This document shows, piece after piece, positions 27,047 through 35,988 of a DNA stretch of 64,000 bases. The DNA is from Arthrobacter sp. MYb213. Lineage in GTDB: Bacteria > Actinomycetota > Actinomycetes > Actinomycetales > Micrococcaceae. The stretch is from NCBI RefSeq assembly GCF_002979915.1, contig NZ_PCQA01000009.1, forward strand, positions 27,454 to 91,453, read 5' to 3'. The notes beneath the pieces were generated by a model that was not told the origin of the DNA, did not search any database, and saw only the letters and a list, made by a program, of their open reading frames with translations. A program made the position numbers and the translations under genes. How positions within the stretch are numbered: position 1 is the first letter of the stretch; each line of letters opens with the position of its first letter.

Positions 27047-27521
27047 GCCCGAAGCGCAGCGAGTGGCTTGTGGGTTTGGAGGTGGCCCGTACACTCCGAA
27101 GGACAGCAGCAAAAAACAGAAAAGAAGACCGGCCGCCAGGCCGGTCCACAGCCGGCCGCACCAGCGGACGCCCGCTTCTTCTAGACAGCAGCTCTAGGTT
27201 CTCCCGTTACCCCGTAGCTTGCCGAATACGTCTTTGACTGAGCCGAGCCGGCGGATCCATCAGAATTTGCAGCAGAAGCCCCTTTGGTTCTCGGAGCCGA
27301 AGACTCAGTCCCTGATTCAGGCATGAGTTTATTGGAGGACACGCGAATATTTTAGGTGACCCCCTTGGCGTGTTTTTGCTGGCATATTGACTTGAAGCAC
27401 CCAAAATCCGATAGCTACTTAACAGCGCGCGGCGCTCCTTATCAGCCTAGTCCGGAAAATCCCAAGACAGTCGAGTCACCAGGTGGCGTAAGCTACAGAG
27501 GAACATGTCGTTGGGGGTTCC
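27047..27521. other. Gene-free stretch before the AraC gene
   Basis: I see no supportable gene here. It contains a perfect 8-bp hairpin GACCGGCC-GCCA-GGCCGGTC at 27127-27146 and A-rich sequence before it, compatible with a terminator. The promoter of the AraC-type gene presumably lies within 27400-27521. Confidence 0.45.
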
Positions 27522-28466
27522 ATGTATCAAAGCCAGCAGGCACATTCGTTTCTTGAGTGGAAGAAAATGATCTCAAGCACCTTTGTGCCATTAGAAGCCA
27601 AACCGCTATCCTCCGCGCCATTCACTGGCCGACTTGATGGCAGGCAGCTACATGACGTTGGCATCATGCGGCTGGAAGCTGGTGCCCAAACAGTGTTCCG
27701 CTCCCCATCACTCATTGCTCGAGGGGGAATTGGGCACTACAAATTAAGCCTTCAGCTCTCTGGTCATGGGTTGCTGTTACAAGATGGGCGCGAGGCAGTG
27801 CTGGAACCAGGAGATGTGGCAATTTATGACACCCAGCGCCCCTACTCACTGACTTTCGAGGAAAACTTCGAATGTGTAGTACTCATGTTCCCGCAACACC
27901 TACTCGGGCTGTCAGTTGACGACGTTTCCGAGCTCACCGCCGTACGCATGGGCAAGGGCAACCGACTAGCCGAATCTGTAGCACCTTTTGTGGCAAGTAT
28001 TGCGGCGCAACTTCCGGAGCTTAAGAGCCCGATTGGCCACCGGCTGGCACTGAATATCGTTGATTTGCTATCTACTATGCTGGCTGATGAAATCTACTCC
28101 CGCCCTGAACAGAACACCGATAACCATGCAAGGTTGCTGCGAAGGATCCAGCATCATATCGAGGCGAACCTCGGGGACCAGAACTTGAGCCCTGATGCCA
28201 TTGCCAGTGCCCACCACATGGCCACCCGTACCCTGCAGAAAATTTTCTCCGCCTCCGGGATTACGGTTGCCAGCTGGATCCGCGAACGCCGCATGGAAAG
28301 ATGCCGACGCGACCTTGCCGATCCTTTATGCAACCACGTTCCCGTGGGTGAGATCGGTGCGCGTTGGGGATTCGCCGACGGCGCTCATTTCAGCAGGGTT
28401 TTCCGTGCAACCTACGGCCTTTCGCCGACTCAATATCGGAGCAATCCGATACCACTAACAGGCTAG
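27522..28466 (+). CDS. AraC-family regulator with cupin-like sensor domain
   Basis: A 314-residue regulator. The N-terminal half (about 40-170) is an AraC_binding_2-type beta-barrel (YKLSLQLSGHGLLLQDGR, LEPGDVAIYDTQRPY). The C-terminal 100 residues are the paired helix-turn-helix: SPDAIASAHHMATRTLQKIFSASG, then GEIGARWGFADGAHFSRVFRATYGLSPTQYR, a textbook AraC signature. It precedes an aldehyde dehydrogenase and a GMC oxidoreductase on the same strand and probably activates them in response to their alcohol substrate. The internal ATG at 27567 is an alternative start. Confidence 0.86.
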   Translation: MYQSQQAHSFLEWKKMISSTFVPLEAKPLSSAPFTGRLDGRQLHDVGIMRLEAGAQTVFRSPSLIARGGIGHYKLSLQLSGHGLLLQDGREAVLEPGDVAIYDTQRPYSLTFEENFECVVLMFPQHLLGLSVDDVSELTAVRMGKGNRLAESVAPFVASIAAQLPELKSPIGHRLALNIVDLLSTMLADEIYSRPEQNTDNHARLLRRIQHHIEANLGDQNLSPDAIASAHHMATRTLQKIFSASGITVASWIRERRMERCRRDLADPLCNHVPVGEIGARWGFADGAHFSRVFRATYGLSPTQYRSNPIPLTG

Positions 28467-28587
28467 GACGCGAACAGACAAGAAGCATGCGGGGAAAGCC
28501 AAGACCCCGTGCTATGACCTGGGACACACTTGAGGTAAGTCGTTATCCGCCGGGATTCCCCGGACGACCCGATCTCAAGGAGCTCTT

Positions 28588-30018
28588 ATGTCCACCGAAT
28601 CCATCCAAATCTTTGCCACCGCGGAAGATCTACTCGCTTCCATTGAGCCTGTAACTGGCGGTCGGGAAATGCTCGATCCGGCCACCGGCGAGGTGGTAGG
28701 TCGTGCACCAGAACACACGGTGAGCGACCTGAATGCCGCCATCGATGCCGCCCATGCCGCCCAACCAGCCTGGGCGGCACTAGGTCATGAAGCCCGCAGC
28801 GCGGCAATGAATGCCGCCGCGGATGCCATCGAATCCAATGCCGAAACCTTGGCAGTGCTGCTATCGCGAGAGCAAGGCAAACCGTTGAACGGACCCAACG
28901 CACGCTTCGAAGTCGGAGCTTGTGCTGCGTGGCTGCGTACGACGGCTGGATTCGAGCTGGAGCCAGAGATTCTCGTAGACGACGAAGGCGGCAAAGCCGA
29001 ATTGCACTATCGTCCGTTGGGTGTGGTGGGAGCCATTGGCCCATGGAACTGGCCAATGATGATTTCAGTGTGGCAGCTAGCCCCGGCACTACGCATGGGC
29101 AACACCGTGGTTCTCAAACCATCGGAATACACACCGCTTTCGGTATTGGCTTTGGCTAAAATCATCAACAGCGCATTGCCAGAGCATGTGCTCCAAGTAA
29201 TTTCCGGGGGACGCGAGGTTGGCGAAGCATTGTCCGGCCATGCGAGTATCGACAAAATTATGTTCACCGGGTCCACCGCCACGGGCAAGGCGATCATTCG
29301 TTCCAGCGCAGACACGGTCAAACGCATCACGCTTGAACTTGGCGGAAACGACGCGGGTATCGTGCTGCCTGACGCCGATCCGCAGGCTATTGCAACGGAC
29401 CTCTTCTGGGGCGCCTTCATCAACACCGGTCAGACTTGTGCTGCACTCAAACGTCTGTACGTGCATGAGGACATCTACGATGCTGTGTGTGATGCACTAG
29501 TTGACGTTGCAAGCCAGATGCCGATGGGCGTGGGACTGGATGAAAACAATGTGCTGGGCCCACTACAGAACAAAGCACAGTTCGATATCGTGGCTTCTCT
29601 GGTGCAACAGGCGAAGGAATCCGGTGCTCGAGTGCTGGTAGGTGCAGACCCACAGGACGGGCAGCCGGGATATTTCTACCCGACCACGTTGGTCGCGGAC
29701 ATCGAAAACACCAATGCGCTGGTGGCACAGGAACAGTTCGGTCCAGCCCTTCCCATCATCAAATATTCCACCACCGAACAGGCCATTCAAATGGCCAACG
29801 GGCTAAATGTGGGCTTGGGCGCCTCCGTCTGGTCCAGCAACATTGAGGCAGCCCGTGAAGTCGCTGCCCGCATCCAGGCAGGCACCGTATGGATCAACAA
29901 GCACGGCGCCGTAGACCCACGAGTACCCTTCGGCGGTGCGAAGCAGTCCGGCTACGGTCTGGAATTCGGTGTCGCCGGTCTTAAGCACTTGGGCCAGCCT
30001 CAGATCATCAGCTACTAA
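28588..30018 (+). CDS. NAD(P)-dependent aldehyde dehydrogenase
   Basis: A 476-residue aldehyde dehydrogenase of normal length. The key residues are present: Asn154 in PWNWP, Glu250 in TLELGGNDAG, nucleophile Cys284 in NTGQTCAALK, and the C-terminal PFGGAKQSG. It has AAGGAG five bases before the ATG. The next gene encodes a GMC alcohol dehydrogenase, so the pair probably oxidises an alcohol to an acid in two steps. Choline to glycine betaine (betaine aldehyde dehydrogenase) is the obvious reading, but the sequence does not fix the substrate, and an aromatic or aliphatic alcohol is possible. Confidence 0.88.
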   Translation: MSTESIQIFATAEDLLASIEPVTGGREMLDPATGEVVGRAPEHTVSDLNAAIDAAHAAQPAWAALGHEARSAAMNAAADAIESNAETLAVLLSREQGKPLNGPNARFEVGACAAWLRTTAGFELEPEILVDDEGGKAELHYRPLGVVGAIGPWNWPMMISVWQLAPALRMGNTVVLKPSEYTPLSVLALAKIINSALPEHVLQVISGGREVGEALSGHASIDKIMFTGSTATGKAIIRSSADTVKRITLELGGNDAGIVLPDADPQAIATDLFWGAFINTGQTCAALKRLYVHEDIYDAVCDALVDVASQMPMGVGLDENNVLGPLQNKAQFDIVASLVQQAKESGARVLVGADPQDGQPGYFYPTTLVADIENTNALVAQEQFGPALPIIKYSTTEQAIQMANGLNVGLGASVWSSNIEAAREVAARIQAGTVWINKHGAVDPRVPFGGAKQSGYGLEFGVAGLKHLGQPQIISY

Positions 30019-30034
30019 CCAGAAACGGAAAACC

Positions 30035-31555
30035 ATGAACTACGACTATCTCGTCATTGGCGCCGGCTCCGCCGGCAACGTCATCGCCCGCCGACTGCTC
30101 GACGCTGGAAAGCGCGTGGCGATTCTGGAAGCTGGCGACCAAGACACCAACCCCAACATTGCTCAGCTCTATACACTGGGCTTGCTCTGGCACAGTGAGC
30201 AGGATTGGAATTACTACACTACCGAGCAAGCTGGTGCCTCCGGACGCCGGATCCACCTACCACGCGGCAAAGTTATGGGCGGTTCCCACGCGTTGAACGC
30301 CACCATCTGGGTTCGCGGGGACCGCACAGACTACGAGTCTTGGGAAAAAGCAGGTTGCGCGGGGTGGGGTTGGGATGATGTCCTACCCGTCTACAAAGCC
30401 ATCGAGAACTTCGATGGAGGCGCCTCGGAATCTCACGGAGATTCAGGTCTACTTGATGTCATGCAGGACTATGCCCGCAACCCGATTCAAGAAGACATGC
30501 TGGCCGGTGCCGTGGAGACCGGAATCCCGCACAACGAAGACTACAACTCCGGAGACGTCGAAGGTGTCTCCCGCATACAACTTAATGTGCGTGACGGCAA
30601 GCGCTTCAATACCTGGCATGCATACCTCAAACCGGTGATGGAACACCCGAATCTAACCCTGCTTACCGGTGCGCACGTGCGCCAGCTGATCATAGAAGAC
30701 GGCCACGTGGCTGGCGTCGAATTTGATCACGAAGATGAACGCAAGACCCTACGCGCCGGGGAAACTGTACTGTCTGCCGGAGCCATCAACTCCCCGGAAC
30801 TATTACTACGCTCGGGCATTGGTCCGGAGGCAGAACTACGTTCCGCGGGTATCACCCCGGTCCACAATTTACCCGGCGTCGGCAAAAACCTGCAGGATCA
30901 TTTGCTCTCCCCGGTCATCTTCACCACCGCTGCCAAGCCGGTTCCGATGGGCGAGGTGGCACCGGCTGAAGTGCATTTCTTCGCCAAGAGCCGACCAGAC
31001 CTTCCCGGCTGCGACACGCAGCCACTGTTCTTCTCAGTGCCAATGTACTCACAAGACTATGCCCCAGGAGAGATGACTGGTCCGGATAACGCGTTCTCCC
31101 TGCTCGGTGGGCTAGTTCGCCCGCAAAGTCGCGGAGAAATTACGCTGAGCGGTCCAAATGCGCAAGATCCCTTGCTGATCAATCTTGGTGCGCTGTCCGA
31201 GCAGGCCGACGTTGATGCGCTAGTGGCTTCCGTACGTCAATGCCGGGAAATTGGCCGCTCGCAGGCTCTAGCCGGCTGGGGGCCTGAGGAGATCTATCCG
31301 GGTCCGGAAGTGTCCGACGATGATCTGGAACGCTACGTCCGGGATTCGGTGGTGACCTACCACCACCAAGTTGGTACCTGCAAGATGGGAATCGACGAGC
31401 TGGCGGTCGTTGACCCGACCACCTTCAAGGTGCATGGTCTCAGCGGCATCCGCATCGCCGACGCTTCCATCATGCCACTGGTTCCGACGGGCAACACCAA
31501 CGCACCCTCAATAATGATCGGTGAGCGCGCAGCGGCTGCACTAATCGGTTCCTAA
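30035..31555 (+). CDS. GMC-family FAD oxidoreductase, choline-dehydrogenase-like
   Basis: From ATG 30035 the protein has 506 residues. It has the N-terminal FAD-binding VIGAGSAGNVIARRL, the first GMC signature around 79-101 (GGSHALNATIWVRGD) and the second around 247-262 (SAGAINSPELLLRSGIG). The active-site His443/His444 are in YHHQVGTCKM, with Asn489 in the C-terminal NTNAPSIMIGE. GMC enzymes oxidise alcohols using FAD. The gene follows an aldehyde dehydrogenase by 16 bases, so the aldehyde product would be handled immediately. Choline is a candidate substrate by analogy with betA/betB. Confidence 0.87.
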   Translation: MNYDYLVIGAGSAGNVIARRLLDAGKRVAILEAGDQDTNPNIAQLYTLGLLWHSEQDWNYYTTEQAGASGRRIHLPRGKVMGGSHALNATIWVRGDRTDYESWEKAGCAGWGWDDVLPVYKAIENFDGGASESHGDSGLLDVMQDYARNPIQEDMLAGAVETGIPHNEDYNSGDVEGVSRIQLNVRDGKRFNTWHAYLKPVMEHPNLTLLTGAHVRQLIIEDGHVAGVEFDHEDERKTLRAGETVLSAGAINSPELLLRSGIGPEAELRSAGITPVHNLPGVGKNLQDHLLSPVIFTTAAKPVPMGEVAPAEVHFFAKSRPDLPGCDTQPLFFSVPMYSQDYAPGEMTGPDNAFSLLGGLVRPQSRGEITLSGPNAQDPLLINLGALSEQADVDALVASVRQCREIGRSQALAGWGPEEIYPGPEVSDDDLERYVRDSVVTYHHQVGTCKMGIDELAVVDPTTFKVHGLSGIRIADASIMPLVPTGNTNAPSIMIGERAAAALIGS

Positions 31556-31565
31556 CCCAGACTAG

Positions 31566-31605
31566 CCCAGCTGGAACCTGCCCTTGTGCACAGTTCCAGC
31601 CTGGG
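31566..31605 (+). terminator. Hairpin after the GMC oxidoreductase
   Basis: CCCAG-CTGGAAC and GTTCCAG-CCTGGG form an interrupted stem directly downstream of the operon. A terminator is likely, although no long T run follows. Confidence 0.45.
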
Positions 31606-32047
31606 TTGGCCATGGCTATGGCTGTGGCCATGTGAATCAAACCCGATAAACACGAACATCCACAAGGGCTGGCGTCCATTGCACCCACTATTTATTGCTT
31701 GGAACACGACACAGCTTGGCTATCGACGAAGAGCGCAGGCGCGGGGCACTGAAGCGAACCGAAGTCTGATGCAGCCAGATGACGGACCCAGCATCGCTCA
31801 CGGCAGCCCACTAACCAGCTCGCCTGAAATGATTTTCGCAGCTAACAGGCACATATGAAACGAGCCTGCGTGCGTTTCAATGATTTGTTTACATTGCCGA
31901 TAGGAGCAGTGCTCATGTTGGCGTTAGACGCGCGAGGGCGGCTAGCCACTCGAATCGCTATTCAGTCAGCCCACAGTGTTTTAACCAGCTTATTTACGCA
32001 CTCACTACAACGTCCCAGACACGATTAGCTGACAACCTAGGCAACGA
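31606..32047. other. Gene-free gap between the oxidation operon and the toxin-antitoxin pair
   Basis: About 440 bases without a supportable gene. A short self-complementary patch around TGGCCATGGC occurs near 31608-31632. No repeat or RNA family is recognised. Confidence 0.4.
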
Positions 32048-32308
32048 CTACCTATAAACCTCGCGACGGTGTGCCACTCGGACGACCGTGACAACAAGAA
32101 CAGCGTCCAACACCTCATAGAGAACGCGGTAGTCACCAATCCGAACCCGCCACGCGTTAGTTTCACCTACCAGTTTCTTACACCCGCTAGGACGAGGATC
32201 CCCCTCCAGATCAGCAATACCAGACAAAACACGCCGCCGTATACCCGGGTCAAGCTTCCTCAGCTCTTTAGCAGCCGCAGTGGTAAATTCGACGCGGTAC
32301 GAACTCAC
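32048..32308 (-). CDS. RelE/ParE-type toxin
   Basis: An 86-residue RelE-fold protein: YRVEFTTAAAKELRKLDPGIRRRVLSGI, then GDPRPSGCKKLVG, WRVRIGDYRVLYEV and a terminal VVRVAHRREVYR. This is the full RelE pattern, including the basic and aromatic residues used to cleave mRNA on the ribosome. Its start overlaps the antitoxin stop by four bases, antitoxin first. It probably stabilises the plasmid or guards the neighbouring islet. Confidence 0.9.
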   Translation of the reverse strand: MSSYRVEFTTAAAKELRKLDPGIRRRVLSGIADLEGDPRPSGCKKLVGETNAWRVRIGDYRVLYEVLDAVLVVTVVRVAHRREVYR

Positions 32309-32568
32309 GCGTCCAGCTCAGCGCGCAGTTCACTGAGGCTCATACGCTCACCGTCATCAACCAACTTGGCTGCTCGATAATCGGCGACGTCCCGGAGCAT
32401 CTCCAGCTGCTCCAAAAGCTCAAAATCTTCAGGCCCGATGAGGACTGCAGCAGGCTTCCCATTCTTCGTAATCTGCACACGCTCATGCCCATAGCTAGCC
32501 CGGCTCACAGCATCAGCGAGGCCATCGCGAAGAGCACGAATCGTGACAGAAGAGGTAATCGAGTTCAT
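32305..32568 (-). CDS. Phd/YefM-type antitoxin
   Basis: An 87-residue antitoxin with the Phd/YefM N-terminal DNA-binding fold (SSVTIRALRDGLADAVSRASYGHERVQITKNGKPAAVLIGPEDFELLEQLE). A C-terminal acidic tail (VDDGERMSLSELRAELDA) would wrap the toxin. The gene precedes and overlaps the toxin gene, the normal order, and the complex should repress its own promoter just upstream of 32568. Confidence 0.9.
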   Translation of the reverse strand: MNSITSSVTIRALRDGLADAVSRASYGHERVQITKNGKPAAVLIGPEDFELLEQLEMLRDVADYRAAKLVDDGERMSLSELRAELDA

Positions 32569-32731
32569 GTAACCACAATATCACTTGTGTACACAATGGA
32601 TGTTTTTAGTCAAAAGCGGGAGCACCTATGACTCGCTTCGAAAACGGTCGTTTTTGACACACTTGTCACGCGACTTGAAGCAAAACACGGAACAGTTGAA
32701 AACTCAACAGATTTTTTCGTCGGAATCGTCG

Positions 32732-32786
32732 CAATACTCAGTACCAAAATCTATGTTTCGATACACCATTGTGCGCACGAGTATTG
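32732..32786. repeat. Res-like inverted repeat upstream of the resolvase
   Basis: CAATACTC (32732-32739) is inverted as GAGTATTG (32779-32786) just before the resolvase ATG at 32801, where resolvase res subsites normally lie. The motif AAAACGGTCGTTTTTG at 32641-32656 shares CGGTCGTTTTTG with sequence beside the deleted resolvase near 63767-63778. Confidence 0.45.
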
Positions 32787-32800
32787 ATACATTTAAACTC

Positions 32801-33367
32801 ATGGGACACCTCCTCGGATACGCCAGAGTCTCCACCACCGACCAAGACGCACAACTCCAACTCGACGCACTCACCCAAGCCGGCTGCTATCGCATCTTCA
32901 CCGACACCGCCTCCGGTTCCCTGGAATCCCGCCCCGAGCTCGATAAGCTCCTAGACCAAATTCGCCCCGGCGACACTCTGGTGGTCTGGCGGCTTGATCG
33001 ACTCGGGAGATCCATCCGCCACTTGATCGATCACATGGACGCGCTCCAGGAACGAGGCATTGACTTCAAGTCCCTGCAGGAGAACATCGACACCAGCTCC
33101 TCTGGTGGCCGGCTCGTGTTCAACATCTTTGCTTCCCTGGCAGAGTTTGAGCGAGACCTCATCCGAGAACGAACCAATGCCGGCTTAGCCGCGGCCCGTG
33201 CCCGTGGTCGTACCGGTGGACGCCCTTTATCGCTCTCAACTGAGAAACTACGCACCGCCAAAAAACTCTATGAACAAAGGGACATGACCGTTACCCAGAT
33301 TGGCGAAGTACTTGGCGTTAGCCGTAGCACTGTCTACCGCGCGTTGAACAAAAAAATCATAAATTGA
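32801..33367 (+). CDS. Serine recombinase (resolvase/invertase family)
   Basis: Starting at ATG 32801 (MGHLLGYARVSTTDQD) gives 188 residues, the standard resolvase length. Ser11 in ARVST is the nucleophile. The arginines in WRLDRLGRS and the block FERDLIRERTNAGLAAARARGRTGGRP complete the catalytic/E-helix core, and a C-terminal helix-turn-helix (MTVTQIGEVLGVSRSTVYRAL) binds res. It is the left boundary of a gene islet whose right boundary is another resolvase at 38680. Confidence 0.9.
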   Translation: MGHLLGYARVSTTDQDAQLQLDALTQAGCYRIFTDTASGSLESRPELDKLLDQIRPGDTLVVWRLDRLGRSIRHLIDHMDALQERGIDFKSLQENIDTSSSGGRLVFNIFASLAEFERDLIRERTNAGLAAARARGRTGGRPLSLSTEKLRTAKKLYEQRDMTVTQIGEVLGVSRSTVYRALNKKIIN

Positions 33368-33579
33368 GAGCCAAAGACTCGAACCGATCCAACGTCTGAT
33401 GTTCATTCAGCTCCATACCCAGCCTAGAAAAGCAACCCTCAACTGCGAAAGAGATTATCCTCAGGTGAGGAATCCCGCTAACGGCGCACGAGTATTTTCA
33501 TACCCACTGAACCTTTTCCCCATCATTGGTTGTCGTTCGATAGGATATCTCTAAACAAATAATTTTTATTGGGGGCCTA

Positions 33580-34161
33580 GTGGCAGCGGAAGAAACGCAA
33601 GAACTTGGACGCGAAGGAGCGTTTCTGTTCAAACGCTGGCTGGAGAGCACGACATACTTTGACCTCCCCTGGATCGTTTATCACCAAAACGGAATGTGCG
33701 AGGTACGTTTCGCAGAGGGCCCCGGAGGCGTGAAGCGCTTCGACATTGCAGGATCGTGGCTTCAAAATCCTCCAATACCTGTTTGGGTGGAAGGTAAAAG
33801 GTATACGACGGATTCGGGGCTCAAAGACATGTTCCTTGAGATGGTAGCCATTGCCTATGCCGCATACCGTTATAAGAAAAAGAATGGAAGCACTGATGGT
33901 GGGGACCAATTCATTTATGCCACTACGCATCCATTTGCTGTATCTTCCTGGAAGCAACTTATAAGCACAGAAACGATTAAAGAAGCTTATAAAAAATATC
34001 CGCAGATTGTAGGGGATGAATCTTTCAATCACGATGACGCACAAGTGATTCGAGACCGAATCTGGATTATCGTCTGGAGTGAGCGACAAGAAGAATTGAG
34101 TCTTAAAACAGAAGAGATTCAATCTGTCTGGTCCTTACTTAAGCGTAAGGACATCGCATGA
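33580..34161 (+). CDS. PD-(D/E)xK-like protein, candidate defence nuclease
   Basis: A GTG start gives 193 residues. An N-terminal helix (EETQELGREGAFLFKRWLE) is followed by Asp55 in VKRFDIAG and by Glu71-x-Lys73 in VWVEGKRYT. This is the D...ExK order of restriction-endonuclease-like folds, with a helix carrying FLEMVAIAYAAYRYKKK after it. It may be a nuclease subunit. It overlaps the next gene by four bases (ATGA) and has lower GC than the plasmid backbone. I do not recognise a named family, so the nuclease call is motif-based. Confidence 0.55.
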   Translation: MAAEETQELGREGAFLFKRWLESTTYFDLPWIVYHQNGMCEVRFAEGPGGVKRFDIAGSWLQNPPIPVWVEGKRYTTDSGLKDMFLEMVAIAYAAYRYKKKNGSTDGGDQFIYATTHPFAVSSWKQLISTETIKEAYKKYPQIVGDESFNHDDAQVIRDRIWIIVWSERQEELSLKTEEIQSVWSLLKRKDIA

Positions 34162-35552
34162 GCAAGTTCACTGAGCGTTTGAATGCCGCAACAGACACCC
34201 ATGACCCTAAGGCATACGTTGCCAGAGTCAAGGCTGTCGTTTCAGCCGAAATTCAGGCAGCGGATCCATCTATGAAACTAATAGATACGGGCTACTACAC
34301 ACACAGCGCCATCCCTGACTTTGAAGCCTCTTGGGGGAAGAATGAATCTAAACGTCCCATTTTTCTCCGAAATGAATTAGCCGATGTCGTCGCAGCTCAT
34401 GACACTACATTCTTGCCTACTAAGGACCCAGCGATTGTAACGCTCGATACCCAAGAAATTGAAGATGAGATTATTTCCAAAGCCAAAGATCAATCTTCTG
34501 CTAAACCTGACGCATTAATTACTACCGGTACATCATTCGATGCAACTCTGTTTGCTCCTCAAGAACTTACTGGTGATTCGCCAATATCTAAATTGGTTAG
34601 GGCTAATTTCGTTCGAGGCGCAAGGGGTCTAATTACACCTGAAACCGTAAACGGTTTCTCAGCTTCCAATTCTGAAACTTCGAACGATTCAGAATCACCT
34701 TCAGGTGCAGAGCTTATTGCCTCTCACTTTGATGAGCGCGTGGCATTCAGAATCAACATTCTGAAAGATCTACTCGAATTGTCAACAATGGAGTCCGAGG
34801 ATTTCGATAAGAAAATTGACTCAATAGAACTCATCGCAGATTCATTGGATTTGGAAGAAATTGAGTGGGTCCTCCCTTCCCTTCTCACATCTCATAATCA
34901 ACTCCCCCCAGAGGTCTGGAGTCGCATCGGCAACCTTTTTGAACTCCGAGATCTAGAACGGTTGTCCGATTCGTTGGAAGGTCTGGATTTAACAGACTTG
35001 ATTGAAGCGAACCTGGAATCTTGGAGCGCACGGAGGGCCTACTCAGGCCTCTGGACTCCAGACTCTGACCAAGTACAGTTGTTTTCAGATTCAGAAGAAC
35101 CGAAAAGTTACTGGGCTTTTCTGGGGACCGTACTGAGCAAATGTTTGCCAGCTACTTCTCGACGCATTTCTATCGCTTGGGACCCCAAGAAGCTAAAACG
35201 TGCACCATCCACATCATCTCGCACCTGGGATCAGACAACGTCGACGATCAAAGACCGCGCACTCCTTGAGGTCAACCTTCAGGGGATTCAACGATCTGTT
35301 TCTATCAACGCTCTGCAATCCACTGACATCCGAGCCGACGTAACCGGAATTACTAATTCGGTCGAGGACAAGTATTTGGTTAATTCAGTTGTACTGGGAC
35401 TCAAAAATGTCGAAGAAGAGGTTATTAGAGCAGACGTAGATCTGGGAGGAGCCATGATCGTCGCCGACAACGAGGTAAAACTCAGCGAGCTGCTCGAAGC
35501 AACTTCGACTATCTTCGCCGATAGGAAACCTTCTGAAACTGACGACGAGTAG
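34158..35552 (+). CDS. Unknown partner of the PD-(D/E)xK-like protein
   Basis: This 464-residue protein matches no family I recognise. The N-terminal 120 residues are mixed (YVARVKAVVSAEIQAADPSMK, IPDFEASWGKNESKRPIFLRNEL). The middle is very acidic and Ser/Glu-rich (about 180-300). The C-terminal part has alternating beta strands (RALLEVNLQGIQRSVSINALQSTDIRADV). It contains no membrane segment. Translational overlap with the upstream gene implies a two-protein system, and its stop lies 37 bases from the convergent R-x6-H gene. Low GC and AT-rich codons suggest transfer. Confidence 0.5.
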   Translation: MSKFTERLNAATDTHDPKAYVARVKAVVSAEIQAADPSMKLIDTGYYTHSAIPDFEASWGKNESKRPIFLRNELADVVAAHDTTFLPTKDPAIVTLDTQEIEDEIISKAKDQSSAKPDALITTGTSFDATLFAPQELTGDSPISKLVRANFVRGARGLITPETVNGFSASNSETSNDSESPSGAELIASHFDERVAFRINILKDLLELSTMESEDFDKKIDSIELIADSLDLEEIEWVLPSLLTSHNQLPPEVWSRIGNLFELRDLERLSDSLEGLDLTDLIEANLESWSARRAYSGLWTPDSDQVQLFSDSEEPKSYWAFLGTVLSKCLPATSRRISIAWDPKKLKRAPSTSSRTWDQTTSTIKDRALLEVNLQGIQRSVSINALQSTDIRADVTGITNSVEDKYLVNSVVLGLKNVEEEVIRADVDLGGAMIVADNEVKLSELLEATSTIFADRKPSETDDE

Positions 35553-35589
35553 ATGTAGTGTCGAAGGTGAAGTGATTGCTGCCTATGGG

Positions 35590-35988
35590 TTACGAGGTAG
35601 TTGGGTTGTGAAGCTCAATTGAGTCCTGCGTCGGGCCTTGAAGTACGGAAGTTTCGTCTCGCAGATAGCCGCGCAGCCTCAGTAAGTCCTGTTGCCATTC
35701 GGCCACCTGGATTACCCCAAATCGCGATGCACGGGTACGGCCGTGCAATACGTCGGACGTCTCGCGATAGACATGAGCAGCCTGTAGAGCCGCTCTGAAT
35801 GCCTCTACTCGCTGGTCGGTTTCGACCTGGGCCACGAGCAGCACCAGTCGTCTATCGACAGCCCTCGACATGATCTCCAACCGGTTCAATCCGGATACAT
35901 CCGCCCACAGTGTCGCGGATATCGATTCGATTTCCCGCCTAATGCGGAGGGCTTCCATTTTGATGTCTGTGGTACGCACTCCTACCAC
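35590..35988 (-). CDS. Small R-x6-H protein co-encoded with the ABC ATPase
   Basis: A 132-residue all-helical protein. It contains VYRETSDVLHGRT, in which Arg75 and His82 have the R-x6-H spacing allowed for HEPN ribonucleases. The LHGR ending also resembles some HEPN motifs. It overlaps the end of the large ABC ATPase gene by seven bases, so it is translated with it. Two readings fit: a HEPN toxin controlled by the ATPase, or the small middle component that accompanies ABC ATPases in three-component conflict systems. Neither is proven. Confidence 0.5.
   Translation of the reverse strand: MVGVRTTDIKMEALRIRREIESISATLWADVSGLNRLEIMSRAVDRRLVLLVAQVETDQRVEAFRAALQAAHVYRETSDVLHGRTRASRFGVIQVAEWQQDLLRLRGYLRDETSVLQGPTQDSIELHNPTTS

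Noticed and set aside
32048..32568. A possible HicAB or MazEF pair
   Set aside because: The sequence patterns clearly match RelE and Phd/YefM, including gene order antitoxin-toxin.
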